Shown here: positions 37,147 through 46,800 of the stretch, piece by piece
Position numbering within the stretch: the first letter of the stretch is position 1
Layout: each line of letters opens with the position of its first letter
Source: a virus
Virus record (IMG/VR): IMGVR_UViG_3300049846_000568
Location: 81,809 to 145,808 of that record
DNA: 64,000 nt
Reading direction: 5' to 3' (one strand)
Notes under the pieces: generated by a model
Databases searched by the model: none
Told to the model about the DNA's origin: nothing
What the model saw: only the letters and a program-made list of their open reading frames with translations
Position numbers and translations under genes: made by a program

Positions 37147-38034
37147 TTAGGTGTTTGGCGTGGCGTATTCGTCCTGAATGTCAACCTCAACATGGCCTAA
37201 CCAAACGGCGAGCCTTCCAACTCCGTCAGCTGTGATGCTAATAGCATCTCCTGCGGCACTTTGCAAGTAAAGCTTGTTTCCGTCGATGGCCGTAATCGTG
37301 TAGCGCCAACCATGGTGTAGGCCCTCTGGTAGTGGGTTGTCTAAATCTTCATGCACGACGACCTCTGCACCAACTGTCAGAGCGTGTGTCTGCACTACGA
37401 TATAGTCGGTGCCAGATGTGGCGGTGAAGACATCTCTAATAGATTCTAGGAACGTGCGGGCTCTAACCAAGATGGTATCAAATCTATCAACCGGAATCTG
37501 TCGAACCCTCTCAAGATGGATTCGGTAAACTACGGCTCTCTTGCATATATCTTCTGCGTCACGATTCTCGTCGCTATCAGATAGACGTCTTCCATACCAG
37601 ATATTCGAAATGCCCAACTTCTGTAGGACAGGTGTGATTTCCTCCATGAAGTCTTCGAAAAGCTCCATGATAGCTTCGGCTAGATCTGGTTCGTTCTCTG
37701 TAATGACCGTGAACGAAATAATGTGGTTGAATACCTGACCAACAACTCTATAAATCTGACCAGTCGTCTGATCCTTTACGAATTCACGATGTCTGCGCTT
37801 ATCGTCACTGTTTGCCGTCGTCTTGTTTTCAATGCCGTAAACGATACATGGATACTTGGCGAAATTCTTGCCCTGAGTTGGCAGAAGTGGAATGTCTGGC
37901 TGCCCCTCATTCCATAGTTCTTGGATGAGGGCGATCATCTCACGAAATGTTAGATTGCCACTTGCCCTAAGATGCTCCCAGTTGCGCAGAGGTGCTGCAA
38001 TCTCGTTCTTGGGCTGCGTGTAATACTCTGGCAT
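37147..38034 (-). CDS. Probable tail terminator / neck protein
   Basis: A 295-aa protein. Residues about 25-180 follow the pattern of tail terminator/completion proteins: FREMIALIQELWNEG, KYPCIVYGIENKT, RVVGQVFNHIISFTVITEN, AIMELFEDFMEEITPVLQKL, DAEDICKRAVVYRIHLERVR. A C-terminal beta segment (GWRYTITAIDGNKLYLQS) is an extra. It lies between the sheath-like and main sheath genes, where a terminator capping the tail tube would be expected. The last residues contain an ATP tripeptide (DEYATPNT). Assignment is from pattern and gene order. Confidence 0.75.
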   Translation of the reverse strand: MPEYYTQPKNEIAAPLRNWEHLRASGNLTFREMIALIQELWNEGQPDIPLLPTQGKNFAKYPCIVYGIENKTTANSDDKRRHREFVKDQTTGQIYRVVGQVFNHIISFTVITENEPDLAEAIMELFEDFMEEITPVLQKLGISNIWYGRRLSDSDENRDAEDICKRAVVYRIHLERVRQIPVDRFDTILVRARTFLESIRDVFTATSGTDYIVVQTHALTVGAEVVVHEDLDNPLPEGLHHGWRYTITAIDGNKLYLQSAAGDAISITADGVGRLAVWLGHVEVDIQDEYATPNT

Positions 38035-38035
38035 G

Positions 38036-39739
38036 CTATGCTCCTGGTCCTACTTCAACGGTGAAGAACAGCTCTCGAACGCCAAAGTATGGAGTTAGGG
38101 AGAGTGTAACGATCACAGTCTGCTCCGGATCGATCTGTGGTGGGCGTCTGGAGATGTCAAGCTGGTATCCCCTAATCTGTCCACCCGTCACAAGAAGCTG
38201 TAGCATCTCTTCTACTTGCCGCTTAAATGTGCCGTACTGAATAGTGCCAATCACACTGTTGCCAAGTAGCTTGATTTCGTGGATTACCCTACCAACCATA
38301 CGCATAGACACTACAGACCAAAAATCACTTCCTTCTGCGCTGAATAGGTTATCTGTTGCAACGACAGTATTGTAGGGTTCGCCGCGCTTGCCCCTTTGTC
38401 TGCGAACGACAGAATTGATTCGGCATTGGGCCAACTCCTGAATCTGTTCGTATGACAAGTCCTTACCGATCGGATTTACCGCATTAGGGATTGTCAAGTA
38501 CGTAAAGCCGCGGTTAAGCTGCTGCGCGGAAAGGATGCCAGCAACCGCCGAAACTACGGAGTTGGTGTATGTAAGCGGGGCCTGGGGGAGGGTGAATGTA
38601 GCCTCTCCAAATATGATCATTCCAAACTTATATGGAAGGCTGTCTGCGGCTTCGTCTTCCCTTGTTGGGTAGTTGGTGTCGTATCCGTCATAGGTAGTCC
38701 AAGGAGAATCGAAATCAATTGGATCGCCATAGGCTGCTGCGTCTCCAGTTAAAGCAGCGACGTGATCTAAGAAGTCCTGCCTCGTAAATCCGCCCAAGCT
38801 AAGTACTAGGGGTGTATTCTTCATCTCTTCTAAATCATCTTCTGTCCATGGACCCATCTGTGTGCCAAGAAGGCCAATGGACACAAAACCGGTGTTAACA
38901 AAGCGGTCGTAGCAATTCCAAATAAGATCCTCAAAGAAATCCACACCATCAGTATCGTGATAGGCGGCTTCTACTAGAACAAGGAGTTCGATGTTCTCCC
39001 AATCAAGAAGCGCATCATATGTGACCCTAAGGCGTTCACGGTATCTACCGTACCAGTTAAGCCCGCCCCAAATATCGCGCTGTTCTAATCTGGCTGTTCG
39101 ATCAGTACCGTTAAAGGGGATGTACTCACTCATCGGGGCTGCCGCCACAAGCCAGATATCCCTGGCCCCCGCATTATAGGCTTCAAGCATGGCGCGAATC
39201 AGCGGACACGCCGCATCGCCACCAAGGGCATTGACTGCCTCCTTGACGTTCGTGACCTGGAACGGAGAGTTTATACCGATACCGTCGCCATGCCCCACAA
39301 GAAAGATCGTGTCGGTAAGACCAATACCCATAACATCGTAACGATGGGATTCACGAATCTTGCCATAAACACGGGGAGGATCGATAAGCGAGTTTGGCTC
39401 TACGTCTGGCTCTGCAAGCTGGAACACCTCTGTCTGCTGAATGGTGTCGCCACTAACAGTAGCGTCCCAAACCACGGTATAGTTTGAGGGAACCAAGAAA
39501 GCGTCGATTGTAATCGAGATTGAATACTGTCCAGTACCAAGCCTTGTAACTTCCCCTTCAGAATATACATACGGTCCATAGACGGTATCGCTGAAGTTTC
39601 GGGTAACTCTAACTGTCACCTCATCTGGATCATATAGGGTGCCAGTATAGTCATACCACGTTGAATAGAATGTACCTGTGTCAGAATTGTAAAGTACTTC
39701 CATTACGTAGGCCTTTCCTGGGATACGCCACAAACCCAA
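38036..39739 (-). CDS. Second sheath-like protein with N-terminal Ig-like domain
   Basis: A 567-aa protein. Residues about 10-105 form an Ig/FN-like beta domain: TWYDYTGTLYDPDEVTVRVT, RLGTGQYSISITIDAFLVPS, NYTVVWDATVSGDTIQQTEV. The rest is sheath-like: IFLVGHGDGIGINSPFQVTN, NALGGDAACPLIRAMLEAYN, AGARDIWLVAAAP, YEQIQELAQCRINSVVRRQR and a C-terminal LTPYFGVRELFFTVEV that parallels LTPAFELRNIEVQVSI of the main sheath. It is longer than the main sheath and placed among neck genes, so it may form a specialised first or last sheath ring or a collar. Start ATG at 39739, overlapping the head-closure gene by 37 bases. Confidence 0.8.
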   Translation of the reverse strand: MGLWRIPGKAYVMEVLYNSDTGTFYSTWYDYTGTLYDPDEVTVRVTRNFSDTVYGPYVYSEGEVTRLGTGQYSISITIDAFLVPSNYTVVWDATVSGDTIQQTEVFQLAEPDVEPNSLIDPPRVYGKIRESHRYDVMGIGLTDTIFLVGHGDGIGINSPFQVTNVKEAVNALGGDAACPLIRAMLEAYNAGARDIWLVAAAPMSEYIPFNGTDRTARLEQRDIWGGLNWYGRYRERLRVTYDALLDWENIELLVLVEAAYHDTDGVDFFEDLIWNCYDRFVNTGFVSIGLLGTQMGPWTEDDLEEMKNTPLVLSLGGFTRQDFLDHVAALTGDAAAYGDPIDFDSPWTTYDGYDTNYPTREDEAADSLPYKFGMIIFGEATFTLPQAPLTYTNSVVSAVAGILSAQQLNRGFTYLTIPNAVNPIGKDLSYEQIQELAQCRINSVVRRQRGKRGEPYNTVVATDNLFSAEGSDFWSVVSMRMVGRVIHEIKLLGNSVIGTIQYGTFKRQVEEMLQLLVTGGQIRGYQLDISRRPPQIDPEQTVIVTLSLTPYFGVRELFFTVEVGPGA

Positions 39740-40092
39740 AACTCAATACGCCCACCACGACCCCTCATAGGGATAGACTTGTCGATCAAAAAGGTAGACA
39801 TGCTGTTTGGGTACAAGTCAATGTTCTCGTAGATGCGGTCACCAGATGCCGGATTCGAATCCCACTTAAAGAAGTAGATCATCTCAGAATCGTGAACAAT
39901 GCCTTCAGACATTTCAATAGCAAGATTGGCGAGCAGACGACTACTTGGGTGCATATGCCTTACGGTGTGGCGCTCCAGCCGACGAGTGTATGACGGTGTG
40001 GCGCTTGCGTACTCATTCTCGCGGCGCTGCAGGATGATGTTGTGACCGTATCTCCTAAGCGTTGCCTCAAAGCTATTACGAAGGTTCGCCAT
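39703..40092 (-). CDS. Head closure (stopper) protein
   Basis: A 129-aa protein with the pattern of head-closure proteins: ATLRRYGHNIILQRREN, YTRRLERHTVRHM, IVHDSEMIYFFKWDSNPASG, DRIYENIDLYPNSMSTFLID. Such proteins sit under the adaptor ring and prevent DNA leaking before tail joining. It lies directly after the adaptor gene (16-17 base overlap) and before the sheath-like gene. One ATP tripeptide (YASATPSYTRRL) falls just before the conserved TRRLERHT segment. Confidence 0.8.
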   Translation of the reverse strand: MANLRNSFEATLRRYGHNIILQRRENEYASATPSYTRRLERHTVRHMHPSSRLLANLAIEMSEGIVHDSEMIYFFKWDSNPASGDRIYENIDLYPNSMSTFLIDKSIPMRGRGGRIEFWVCGVSQERPT

Positions 40093-40918
40093 CTAGCAGT
40101 CCTTGCTTATGGGGTTCGTATTTCTCGTATTCATCATCTCTACGCAGCTTGCGGATAGGAATAGGGTTGTCGTAGTTTGAACCATGAACAAAAGCCCTTG
40201 AAGAAGAAGCCTTATAGATAACTTCCTTCCTCAACGCCGCTGCTAGTTCGCACCAGGTTGTAGCGTTGCCGCGGTTGGTAGATGACTTCGGGAAGGAACG
40301 ATATGTGACAGAGAAATCACCAAGAGCAATAGACTGCTCATTGCCGTCCCCAAGCTCAAAGACCCGGCTCAACTCACACGCTGCTGCTGCCTTAATGTAG
40401 TCTAGTGCTGTTGGATCTGTTGGGCATTCACCGTCACCCAACTTCAGTATCGTGTTAAGTTCGGATGATGCGCGCCAAATAGCCTCTGCGATGTCAAGCT
40501 CTGTGGCGTCGGGGAAAATAGCTACAAGCTCATCCGGGTTAACGCACAGTGGGGTAATCACGCCAGCCATTGATACTGTCTCATCGGCCAATAGAGTTTC
40601 TGCTGTTGTGGTCGAATCGACACTGGGGTCAATGACCGTAAAGTCGTCCGTAACGACATCACTACTACCATCACCGAAGACGCCAACGAACTCAACGAAA
40701 AAGTCGCCCGCTGCTGTTGGTGTCCAGTCGTAATAGTATACGCCATCAGATTCTTTTGTTGGGGTGCCAGACGCTACAGTTGTAGGGCTTGCGGCCATAT
40801 CGACAATACGAAATGTCACCGTTACCGGATCCTCTACAGAGGATGTGCCAGTACCACTATCCCAAGAGTAGAATGTAACCCTAATTCTGATTGTATCGCC
40901 CACGTAAGCTGTCGACAT
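40076..40918 (-). CDS. Head-tail adaptor with N-terminal Ig-like domain
   Basis: A 280-aa protein in two parts. Residues 1-95 form an Ig-like domain (GDTIRIRVTFYSWDSG, VTVTFRIVDMAASPTTVASG, AAGDFFVEFVGVFGDG), similar in type to the N-terminus of the sheath-like protein encoded two genes on. Residues about 125-260 are helical and adaptor-like (VNPDELVAIFPDATELDIAE, AIWRASSELNTILKLGDGEC, YIKAAAACELSRVFELG, WCELAAALRKEVIYK), as in gp6/gp15-type connectors that bind the portal. The Ig domain probably projects from the neck. Fusion of a surface Ig domain to an adaptor is uncommon. Confidence 0.78.
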   Translation of the reverse strand: MSTAYVGDTIRIRVTFYSWDSGTGTSSVEDPVTVTFRIVDMAASPTTVASGTPTKESDGVYYYDWTPTAAGDFFVEFVGVFGDGSSDVVTDDFTVIDPSVDSTTTAETLLADETVSMAGVITPLCVNPDELVAIFPDATELDIAEAIWRASSELNTILKLGDGECPTDPTALDYIKAAAACELSRVFELGDGNEQSIALGDFSVTYRSFPKSSTNRGNATTWCELAAALRKEVIYKASSSRAFVHGSNYDNPIPIRKLRRDDEYEKYEPHKQGLLDGEPS

Positions 40919-40928
40919 AAAAGCTCCA

Positions 40929-41711
40929 CTATTCGATTTCTAGAGTAGAAATGTGAAGGGGATCAACGATAATCTGCCCGCGACGAGGTGATGTAGACAT
41001 TGAGCCACTGCGCTTGTTCGTCTCAGTAGACCCTTCTCTTGTAAGTATAGTAATCCGACCAGCCCTAATATCGTTATCTAATGCTGCAGAATAGTGAATT
41101 AGGTGTATAACTGGGACGTTGTGAACCATTTGTGCGGAGGCCAAAATAGCCTCAAGATTAAGCGATGTTTCCAGATCGGGAGCAAAAGCTAATGCATCTG
41201 CGCTTAAAAGCCCCGGGAATACACCCGCACCCGCACCAACCAATGGGGTAGAGAACTCGGCGTTTAGGTCTGCGACCACTGCGGTCAAGATCTTAGAAAT
41301 GGACAGGTCTACTGCAAACGCCTGGGCGGAAGCCGACATAGACAGTGGATCGATCCCAATACCCAAAGCAGTTGATGGGTCATATGCACCAGCAGTTGCA
41401 TCGGACAGGTTGCTGGCTATCACAATGCCAATTGACAAACTCGGCACAGCTGCGGAGCCTGTAGCTAGCATGTAGGACGGCAAAAGGGTTAGCCCGATCG
41501 ACAAAGATGGACTAACCCCGTCACCAGTAGCTGTAGCTGTAACGGCAGCTAAATTCTGCTGCCACGTATAAGTAACGTTAGGGTCTAGAGCTAATGCCGT
41601 TGCCACCATTACTGGAGACGCAGCGGTAATGTCGGAACCGCCACCTATGGCGTCGACAACATATCTATCACCATACGTTAAGGTTGCATAAGGTCCCCGT
41701 CCGTATGGCAT
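40929..41711 (-). CDS. Ala/Ser-rich structural protein, unknown
   Basis: A 260-aa protein of low complexity, rich in Ala, Ser, Leu and Ile. It holds loosely repeated units such as VSPSLSIGLTLLPSYMLATG, AAVPSLSIGIVIASN and STALGIGIDPLSMSASA, alternating hydrophobic strands with short turns. The C-terminal 60 residues are different and basic-polar (ITILTREGSTETNKRSGSMS). I do not recognise a family. It lies between the methyltransferase of the second fibre cassette and the adaptor gene, so a virion role is inferred. Start ATG at 41711. Confidence 0.72.
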   Translation of the reverse strand: MPYGRGPYATLTYGDRYVVDAIGGGSDITAASPVMVATALALDPNVTYTWQQNLAAVTATATGDGVSPSLSIGLTLLPSYMLATGSAAVPSLSIGIVIASNLSDATAGAYDPSTALGIGIDPLSMSASAQAFAVDLSISKILTAVVADLNAEFSTPLVGAGAGVFPGLLSADALAFAPDLETSLNLEAILASAQMVHNVPVIHLIHYSAALDNDIRAGRITILTREGSTETNKRSGSMSTSPRRGQIIVDPLHISTLEIE

Positions 41712-41717
41712 AGATGG

Positions 41718-42272
41718 TTATCCCCTCTTTGTTAGCGTAACATATATATCTGTGACTACATTGATGTAGTGCTTAATAGCAAAGGAGCGAGCTTCTTCAC
41801 TCCTATTTTGCCACGCCGGATCGAGTGCATATCCATAAACAAAATCGAAATCAGACTTGATCGGATAGTGGTCGAGCCCATTCGTAGTGCGCCATTCCTT
41901 ATTGTAGTAAAGGAAACTAGCCTCCGAAATAGCCCTAACATGTGTTGGATCTTGCCAAGCACGGATCGAGCTGTAATATGGGGCCACCACAGACATCTTG
42001 CCACCTGGCTTCAAAGTTCTGTGAACCTCATCCATAAATGCCATAAGATCGGCTACGTGTTCGATAAAGTGCGAACACTCAAATTCATCAACAGAATCAT
42101 CTTCAAATGGCCATGGGTAGACGTTCAAGTCATGAACTATATCTACTCCCTCCATTTCAGATATGTCTATACCAAGAAAACCTTCTGGCTTCCTCTGACC
42201 ACAAGCCAACGATACTCTAACTGGCTCTTCTACGACTTCTTCACTACCAGACGATGTCGTTGTCTGCGTCAT
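41718..42272 (-). CDS. SAM-dependent methyltransferase of fibre cassette B
   Basis: A 184-aa class I SAM-dependent methyltransferase. Motif I is VSLACGQRKPEGFLGIDISE (residues about 20-39), followed by DIVHDLNVYPWPFEDDSVDE, the EHVADLMAFMDEVHRTLKPG region and KMSVVAPYYSS. This is the small LxCGxxxxxGxxGxD type often found in sugar and surface-modification clusters. It overlaps the glycosyltransferase stop by 29 bases, the same overlap as in the duplicate at 55584-56168, to which it is closely related. The likely job is methylation of a sugar transferred by its partner; the acceptor is unknown. Confidence 0.85.
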   Translation of the reverse strand: MTQTTTSSGSEEVVEEPVRVSLACGQRKPEGFLGIDISEMEGVDIVHDLNVYPWPFEDDSVDEFECSHFIEHVADLMAFMDEVHRTLKPGGKMSVVAPYYSSIRAWQDPTHVRAISEASFLYYNKEWRTTNGLDHYPIKSDFDFVYGYALDPAWQNRSEEARSFAIKHYINVVTDIYVTLTKRG

Positions 42273-42963
42273 AATGACCTACCTTCACTCTCGTATCACA
42301 TGCGAACCTGTAACCGAACTTAGCGGCGTTCTCGAAGAAATAGAGATCTTGGGTATACGCCCTCGTTCCCACCCCTGGACTATATGACTGCTCAGTTCTA
42401 AACCACGGTCGCGGAATTCTTTCATCCTTAAACATATCAAGCTTGAAAAGCGTAAAGCCCATTCCAAGCCCATTGCACTCTTGAATTGTGTCTGCCTGAG
42501 GCACCTGTGGCATGAAGTTCTTAGGCATGGCTTTTGGGTCTCCATAAATCATTGGCTGACCCTCCTCACCCTTGGTCCAATAAATTCCGCCAATAGCATC
42601 GTATTGGTCCATGTTCTCGTACAGCCTTAAAAGGCCATCTGGTGGAGGCATGTTGTCTTCCTCTAGTGTGAGGATGTACTTCCAATCTGAAAGGCCAGGC
42701 GTGTTGATGATCTGCTCAATAGCGCTAGAATAAGCTGAACCCACTTCCATGCCAATCATGAATATGCGAGTAAAGCGGTTATTCATGGGTGTCATTAGGG
42801 CCATCCAAGACTGAACGACCTTGGCGTGAATATGCCCTCTGGTCGGGACGAGACAAATAGTGGAAAGATCCCTATATGCCTGCCCCTTCTCTAGGCGCTC
42901 TAATGAGGCTGGATCCGTGTTATGTCTGCCTTCTAGATTCTCAATTACAATCTGAGGTTTCAT
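42244..42963 (-). CDS. GT-A-type glycosyltransferase of fibre cassette B
   Basis: A 239-aa glycosyltransferase-2-like protein. Signatures include STICLVPTRGHIHAKVVQSW, YILTLEEDNMPPPDG (acidic EEDN at 101-104 in the position of the DXD metal/nucleotide-sugar motif), ECNGLGMGFTLFK and the C-terminal AYTQDLYFFENAAKFGYRF with VKVGHYD. Nearly identical to the copy at 56140-56859. Encoded immediately after the 1419-aa fibre and translationally overlapped with the methyltransferase, so it probably glycosylates the fibre or another virion protein. The start MKPQIV is fixed by an in-frame stop upstream. The ribosome site is weak (GGGAAAC). Confidence 0.87.
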   Translation of the reverse strand: MKPQIVIENLEGRHNTDPASLERLEKGQAYRDLSTICLVPTRGHIHAKVVQSWMALMTPMNNRFTRIFMIGMEVGSAYSSAIEQIINTPGLSDWKYILTLEEDNMPPPDGLLRLYENMDQYDAIGGIYWTKGEEGQPMIYGDPKAMPKNFMPQVPQADTIQECNGLGMGFTLFKLDMFKDERIPRPWFRTEQSYSPGVGTRAYTQDLYFFENAAKFGYRFACDTRVKVGHYDADNDIVW

Positions 42964-43005
42964 ATACAGTTTCCCATTAGACGATATAACGTCTACATTA
43001 TATCA
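42964..43005 (-). promoter_or_regulatory. Conserved leader of glycosyltransferase copy B
   Basis: This 42-base gap is closely matched at 56860-56900. On the minus strand both hold TATAAT (42997-43002 here), then GTAGACG, a small AGACG/CGTCT hairpin and TAATGGGAAA just before ATG. Preservation in both copies suggests a promoter -10 or leader function; no clear -35 is seen. Confidence 0.42.
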
Positions 43006-43885
43006 CTATGAAATGCTCGACGCCATGATGTTGTAGTAGGGGATGGCGTTGGAGGCGTAGGACCGGATGTCTCGGAAGTCCACGTTGTTCGGTGGGGCGG
43101 CCGACTGCACCGAGAACACGCCATGCCCCGGGTTGTATTGCGAGCCCGAGGATGCCGCCGTCACGCCGAAGGGGCGGTGGTTGTACGACGACGAGTTGTA
43201 GATGCCATAGGCCGTGAGCGCGGGGAGCACCGGGTTCAACGTCGATCCCGCAGCCGTGTGAGCGGTGACCCAGGCGTGCGCCAGCCAGTAGTTGCCCGGC
43301 GTGATCTGTGCCGTGATCGGGATAGGCATCATCACCGCACCCGAGAGGATGTTGTAGATGCTCGCCAGGGCCGACGTGAAGAACGACGTACCGACCGACG
43401 AACCGGCCGAACTGGTGGCGTGGGTCCCCTGGATGGTGGCGATGGTCGAGTTGCCCGAGATGTCCACCTGACTCGGGTATCGGAGGTCTACCTGGCGCGA
43501 GGCGGTGACCTGCGTGGCGTTGCTGAGGCTGATCCCGACCGAGTGCGAGACCGAGATGGGGAAGGTGGCCGCCCACATCGACTCCAGCCGAGTGTTGTTG
43601 GTCCCAGTGCCTCGGGAGTAGAGGGCGATGATCCGAGACATGATGAAGGACTGACTCGCCCCGCCAGTGGTGTTGGAGGCGTACACCGTGCCGGTGCTTC
43701 CCTGGAGGACGGTCTGCGAGGTGCCGCCCATCGTGTGCAGGACGTTGAGGCGGCCCGGCCCGACGTAGGCGGGGACCTGCATCGGCTGGAAGTACCACGA
43801 CGACACGCCCATAGCGAACGTGGTCGAGCCGGACTGGAGCGGAGGGATCGGCTCGAAGAAGTCGAAGTCCGGTCCGGCGTGGATT
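43006..43885 (-). other. High-GC island encoding the fibre B tip domain
   Basis: Base composition jumps at about 43885 and falls back right after the stop. Two sampled 60-base lines (43081, 43561) contain 39 and 38 G/C. The paralogous segment of fibre A (line 57481) contains 26. The protein stays similar while third positions become G/C. The edge coincides with the start of the FFEP domain. Long open frames in other frames here (including plus strand) are composition artefacts. Confidence 0.85.
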
Positions 43886-46800
43886 GATAGTGTTCCATTA
43901 GAGCCGTTGATTGATTGACTTAATGTAACGTTTGACCCACCAACAAATACATATTGAGCACCGGCGCCATCTAGCGTGCCGGTCGTTCCAGCAGTATTGC
44001 CGCCAGTTGAAACACCAACGTTAATTGGGTTGAAAGAGGCCGTAAGAGTACCGGCATTCAAGCCAAAGGTGATGTTGTTACCGTTGGCGAATGAGACACC
44101 ACTGAGAACAATGGTATTGCTATTACCTGAAAGGGTTATGTTGTTGCCGCCCGAAAGATATAGGGCACTTCCCTGTAAACTTCCTGTTGTTCCAGAAGTA
44201 TTATTCCCCTCCAGTTCCCACGACTGGACATATTTGCTTGCCTGATCAGTTCCAAGATATGAAGTATTGACGCTAGCTGTTATCTGGCTACTATTGCTCA
44301 TTCCAAAAGTTACACCATTGCTATCCGCAAACTTAACACTTGTAGATGCACCAGCAGTTTGAGTACCGGCAGCTAGAATGTTATATCCATCTCCTGATCC
44401 TGGTGGAAGCGAACCAGAAATGATGATCTCTCCACCAGAATTGCCAATGCTGATAACACCAGCACCTCGAAGAGTAAGAGAGCGCGCATCATACGTTGAA
44501 GAAGATGACTGTCCTGTTGTCTGTGATGAGCCATAAATACCAATTGTCTGATTAGTCTGAGCGACAGTATTAGGTCCCGAGATTGTAACGGTAGCTAACT
44601 GACCTGCTGCGGTAGACTGTGAAAGTGTAATGTTGTTGCCACCAGCAAGCACCAGACGAGACTGAACAACGCCAGTATCTCCAAGCGTATTACCACCACT
44701 GCTGACACCATAAGCCTGAGACAACATCGACACAACGACCGTTGCCCCATCTGTGGCTGTTGCCTGAGAGAGTCTTACGCCGTTGCCACCCTGGAACACG
44801 ATTGGAACTCCAGAAGTGGTACCAGTATTACCGGAGGTATTGCCGCCAGTACTTACACCAGCAGAAGGTACAAGACCCTGCGTCTGCACACTCTGAGCTG
44901 CAACGCTGACGGATATACCATTAGAGGCGATGGTGCCATTTGCGTTTGTTCCCGCAAATGCAGCTGTGGCCTGCACAAAGTCAGTGCCCCTGTTGGACGC
45001 CATGGCGGTGGTAATGGCGTTGGGTGCAGAGAGGTGGATCTTACCGTCATTACTCATATTAACGGTCAGGGACCCAGCCACGTCAAACGATAGGGACCTA
45101 GCGTCTGCGGTGCCGCTAGATGTACCAGCAGTATTCCCGGCTCCGTATAATCCTACCGTCTGTGCAGATTGTGCCGCTACGGATACCGAGATGTTGTTTG
45201 AGGCGATAGTGCCAGAAGCGTTTGTACCGTTGAAGTTGGCGTTGGCTTGAACAAAGTCCGTACCGCGATTAGAAGCCATGGCCGTTGTAAGCGCATTAGG
45301 GGCGGAGATGTTCACTTTACCGTTTGTAGCGTCTAGAGTAAGGGAGCCGCCAACTATATTGAACGAAAGCGACCGAGCATCGGCTGTACCCGTACTTGTC
45401 CCAGAAGTCTGCCCTGAGACGTAGAGACCTAGTGACTGATTAGTTTGAGCCGCTGCAGATACCGAGATACCGTTAGACGCAATGGTGCCTGCAGCGTTTG
45501 TGCCCGCGAATGCTGCAGTAGCCTGAACAAAGTCAGAACCACGGTTTGAAGCCATGGCTGTCGTAAGGGCATTGGGTACGGAAAGATTTACCTTACCGTT
45601 TGTAACATCGACCGTAATTGAACCCTGGGCATTAAACGTTAATGAGCGAGCATCAGCCGTAGCAGTGGACGTGCCAGAGGTATTGCCAGACGCATAAAGG
45701 CCAACACTCTGATTACTCTGATTGCTCACGGACACAGAAAGGCCGTTTGAGGCTATAGTACCTGATGCGTTTGTTCCCGCAAAAGCTGCTGTAGCCTGTA
45801 CAAAGTCGCTTCCGCGATTAGAAGCCATCGCGGTTGTAATGGCATTAGGAACAGACAGACGGATTGTGCCGCCACTCATGTCTGCTGTGATGGACCCGGC
45901 AGCTGATACCGATAGAGATCTTGCATCAACCGTCGCTGTTGATGTGCCAGACGTATTACCTAAACCATAGAGACCTACTGACTGGTTTGTCTGAGCCGGA
46001 ACGGAGACAGAAATGCCGCTCGATGCGATGGTACCATTCGCATTTGTCCCGGCGAAAGCCGCATTAGCTTGAACGAAGTCAGAGCCCCGGTTTGAGGCCA
46101 TAGCCGTCGTTATGGCGTTGGGTGCGGAAATGTTCACCTTACCATTTGTTGCATCGAGTGTAAGCGATCCACCAACAACATTAAATGAGAGCGACCTAGC
46201 ATCTGCTGTACCAGTGCTTGTTCCAGATGTCTGACCCGAAACATACAAGCCTACAGACTGATTGGTTTGAGCTGGAACGGAAACGGAAACACCATTAGAA
46301 GCTATAGTTCCATTAGCATTGGTGCCAGCAAAAGCAGCTGTGGCTGCAACAAAATCTGATCCCCTATTCGAGGCCATGGCTGTAGTGATAGCGTTGGGGA
46401 CAGATAAGTTAAGGCGACCATTTGTGATATCTGCAGTAATAGAACCAGCGACACTTACGGTGAACGACCGAGCATCAAGTGTGCCAGAGGAGGTGCCGGA
46501 TGTATTTCCTGCGGCGTAGAGCCCTACGGTTTGGTTGGTCTGCGCCGGAACGCTAGGCACAGTGTAAGAACCGACCATAGAACCGTTGCTCGTATAGAAC
46601 GACATGCCGTTAAGGTTGCCGAACGTTGCCGTCTGAAAAGTAAATGACCCATTAGATCCAGAAAGAGCCTGATTGCTCTGACTTGTCAGGGCGTTGTGGC
46701 TGGCCGTAAGTGTCGAGTTGTTGCCGCCAAACGTAATACCATTCGCGTTGCCGAATGAGATGTCTCCAGTAGAACCCTGAACAGAGACCATGTTCTGCGT

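Noticed and set aside
42998-43798. A 266-codon second minus-strand frame inside fibre B
   Set aside because: His/Arg/Gly/Pro-rich shadow of the same GC-rich region; the fibre frame is supported by its paralogue.
43123-43887. A 254-codon open frame on the plus strand
   Set aside because: It lies in the GC-rich tip region of fibre B, where stop codons are rare in all frames. The product is Arg/Gly/Val-rich with no known features, and the opposite frame encodes a clear paralogue of fibre A.
44880-46550. CRISPR-like or diversity-generating repeat array
   Set aside because: The repeats are coding, about 273 bp, and diverge at silent sites. There is no reverse transcriptase or template repeat in the window.
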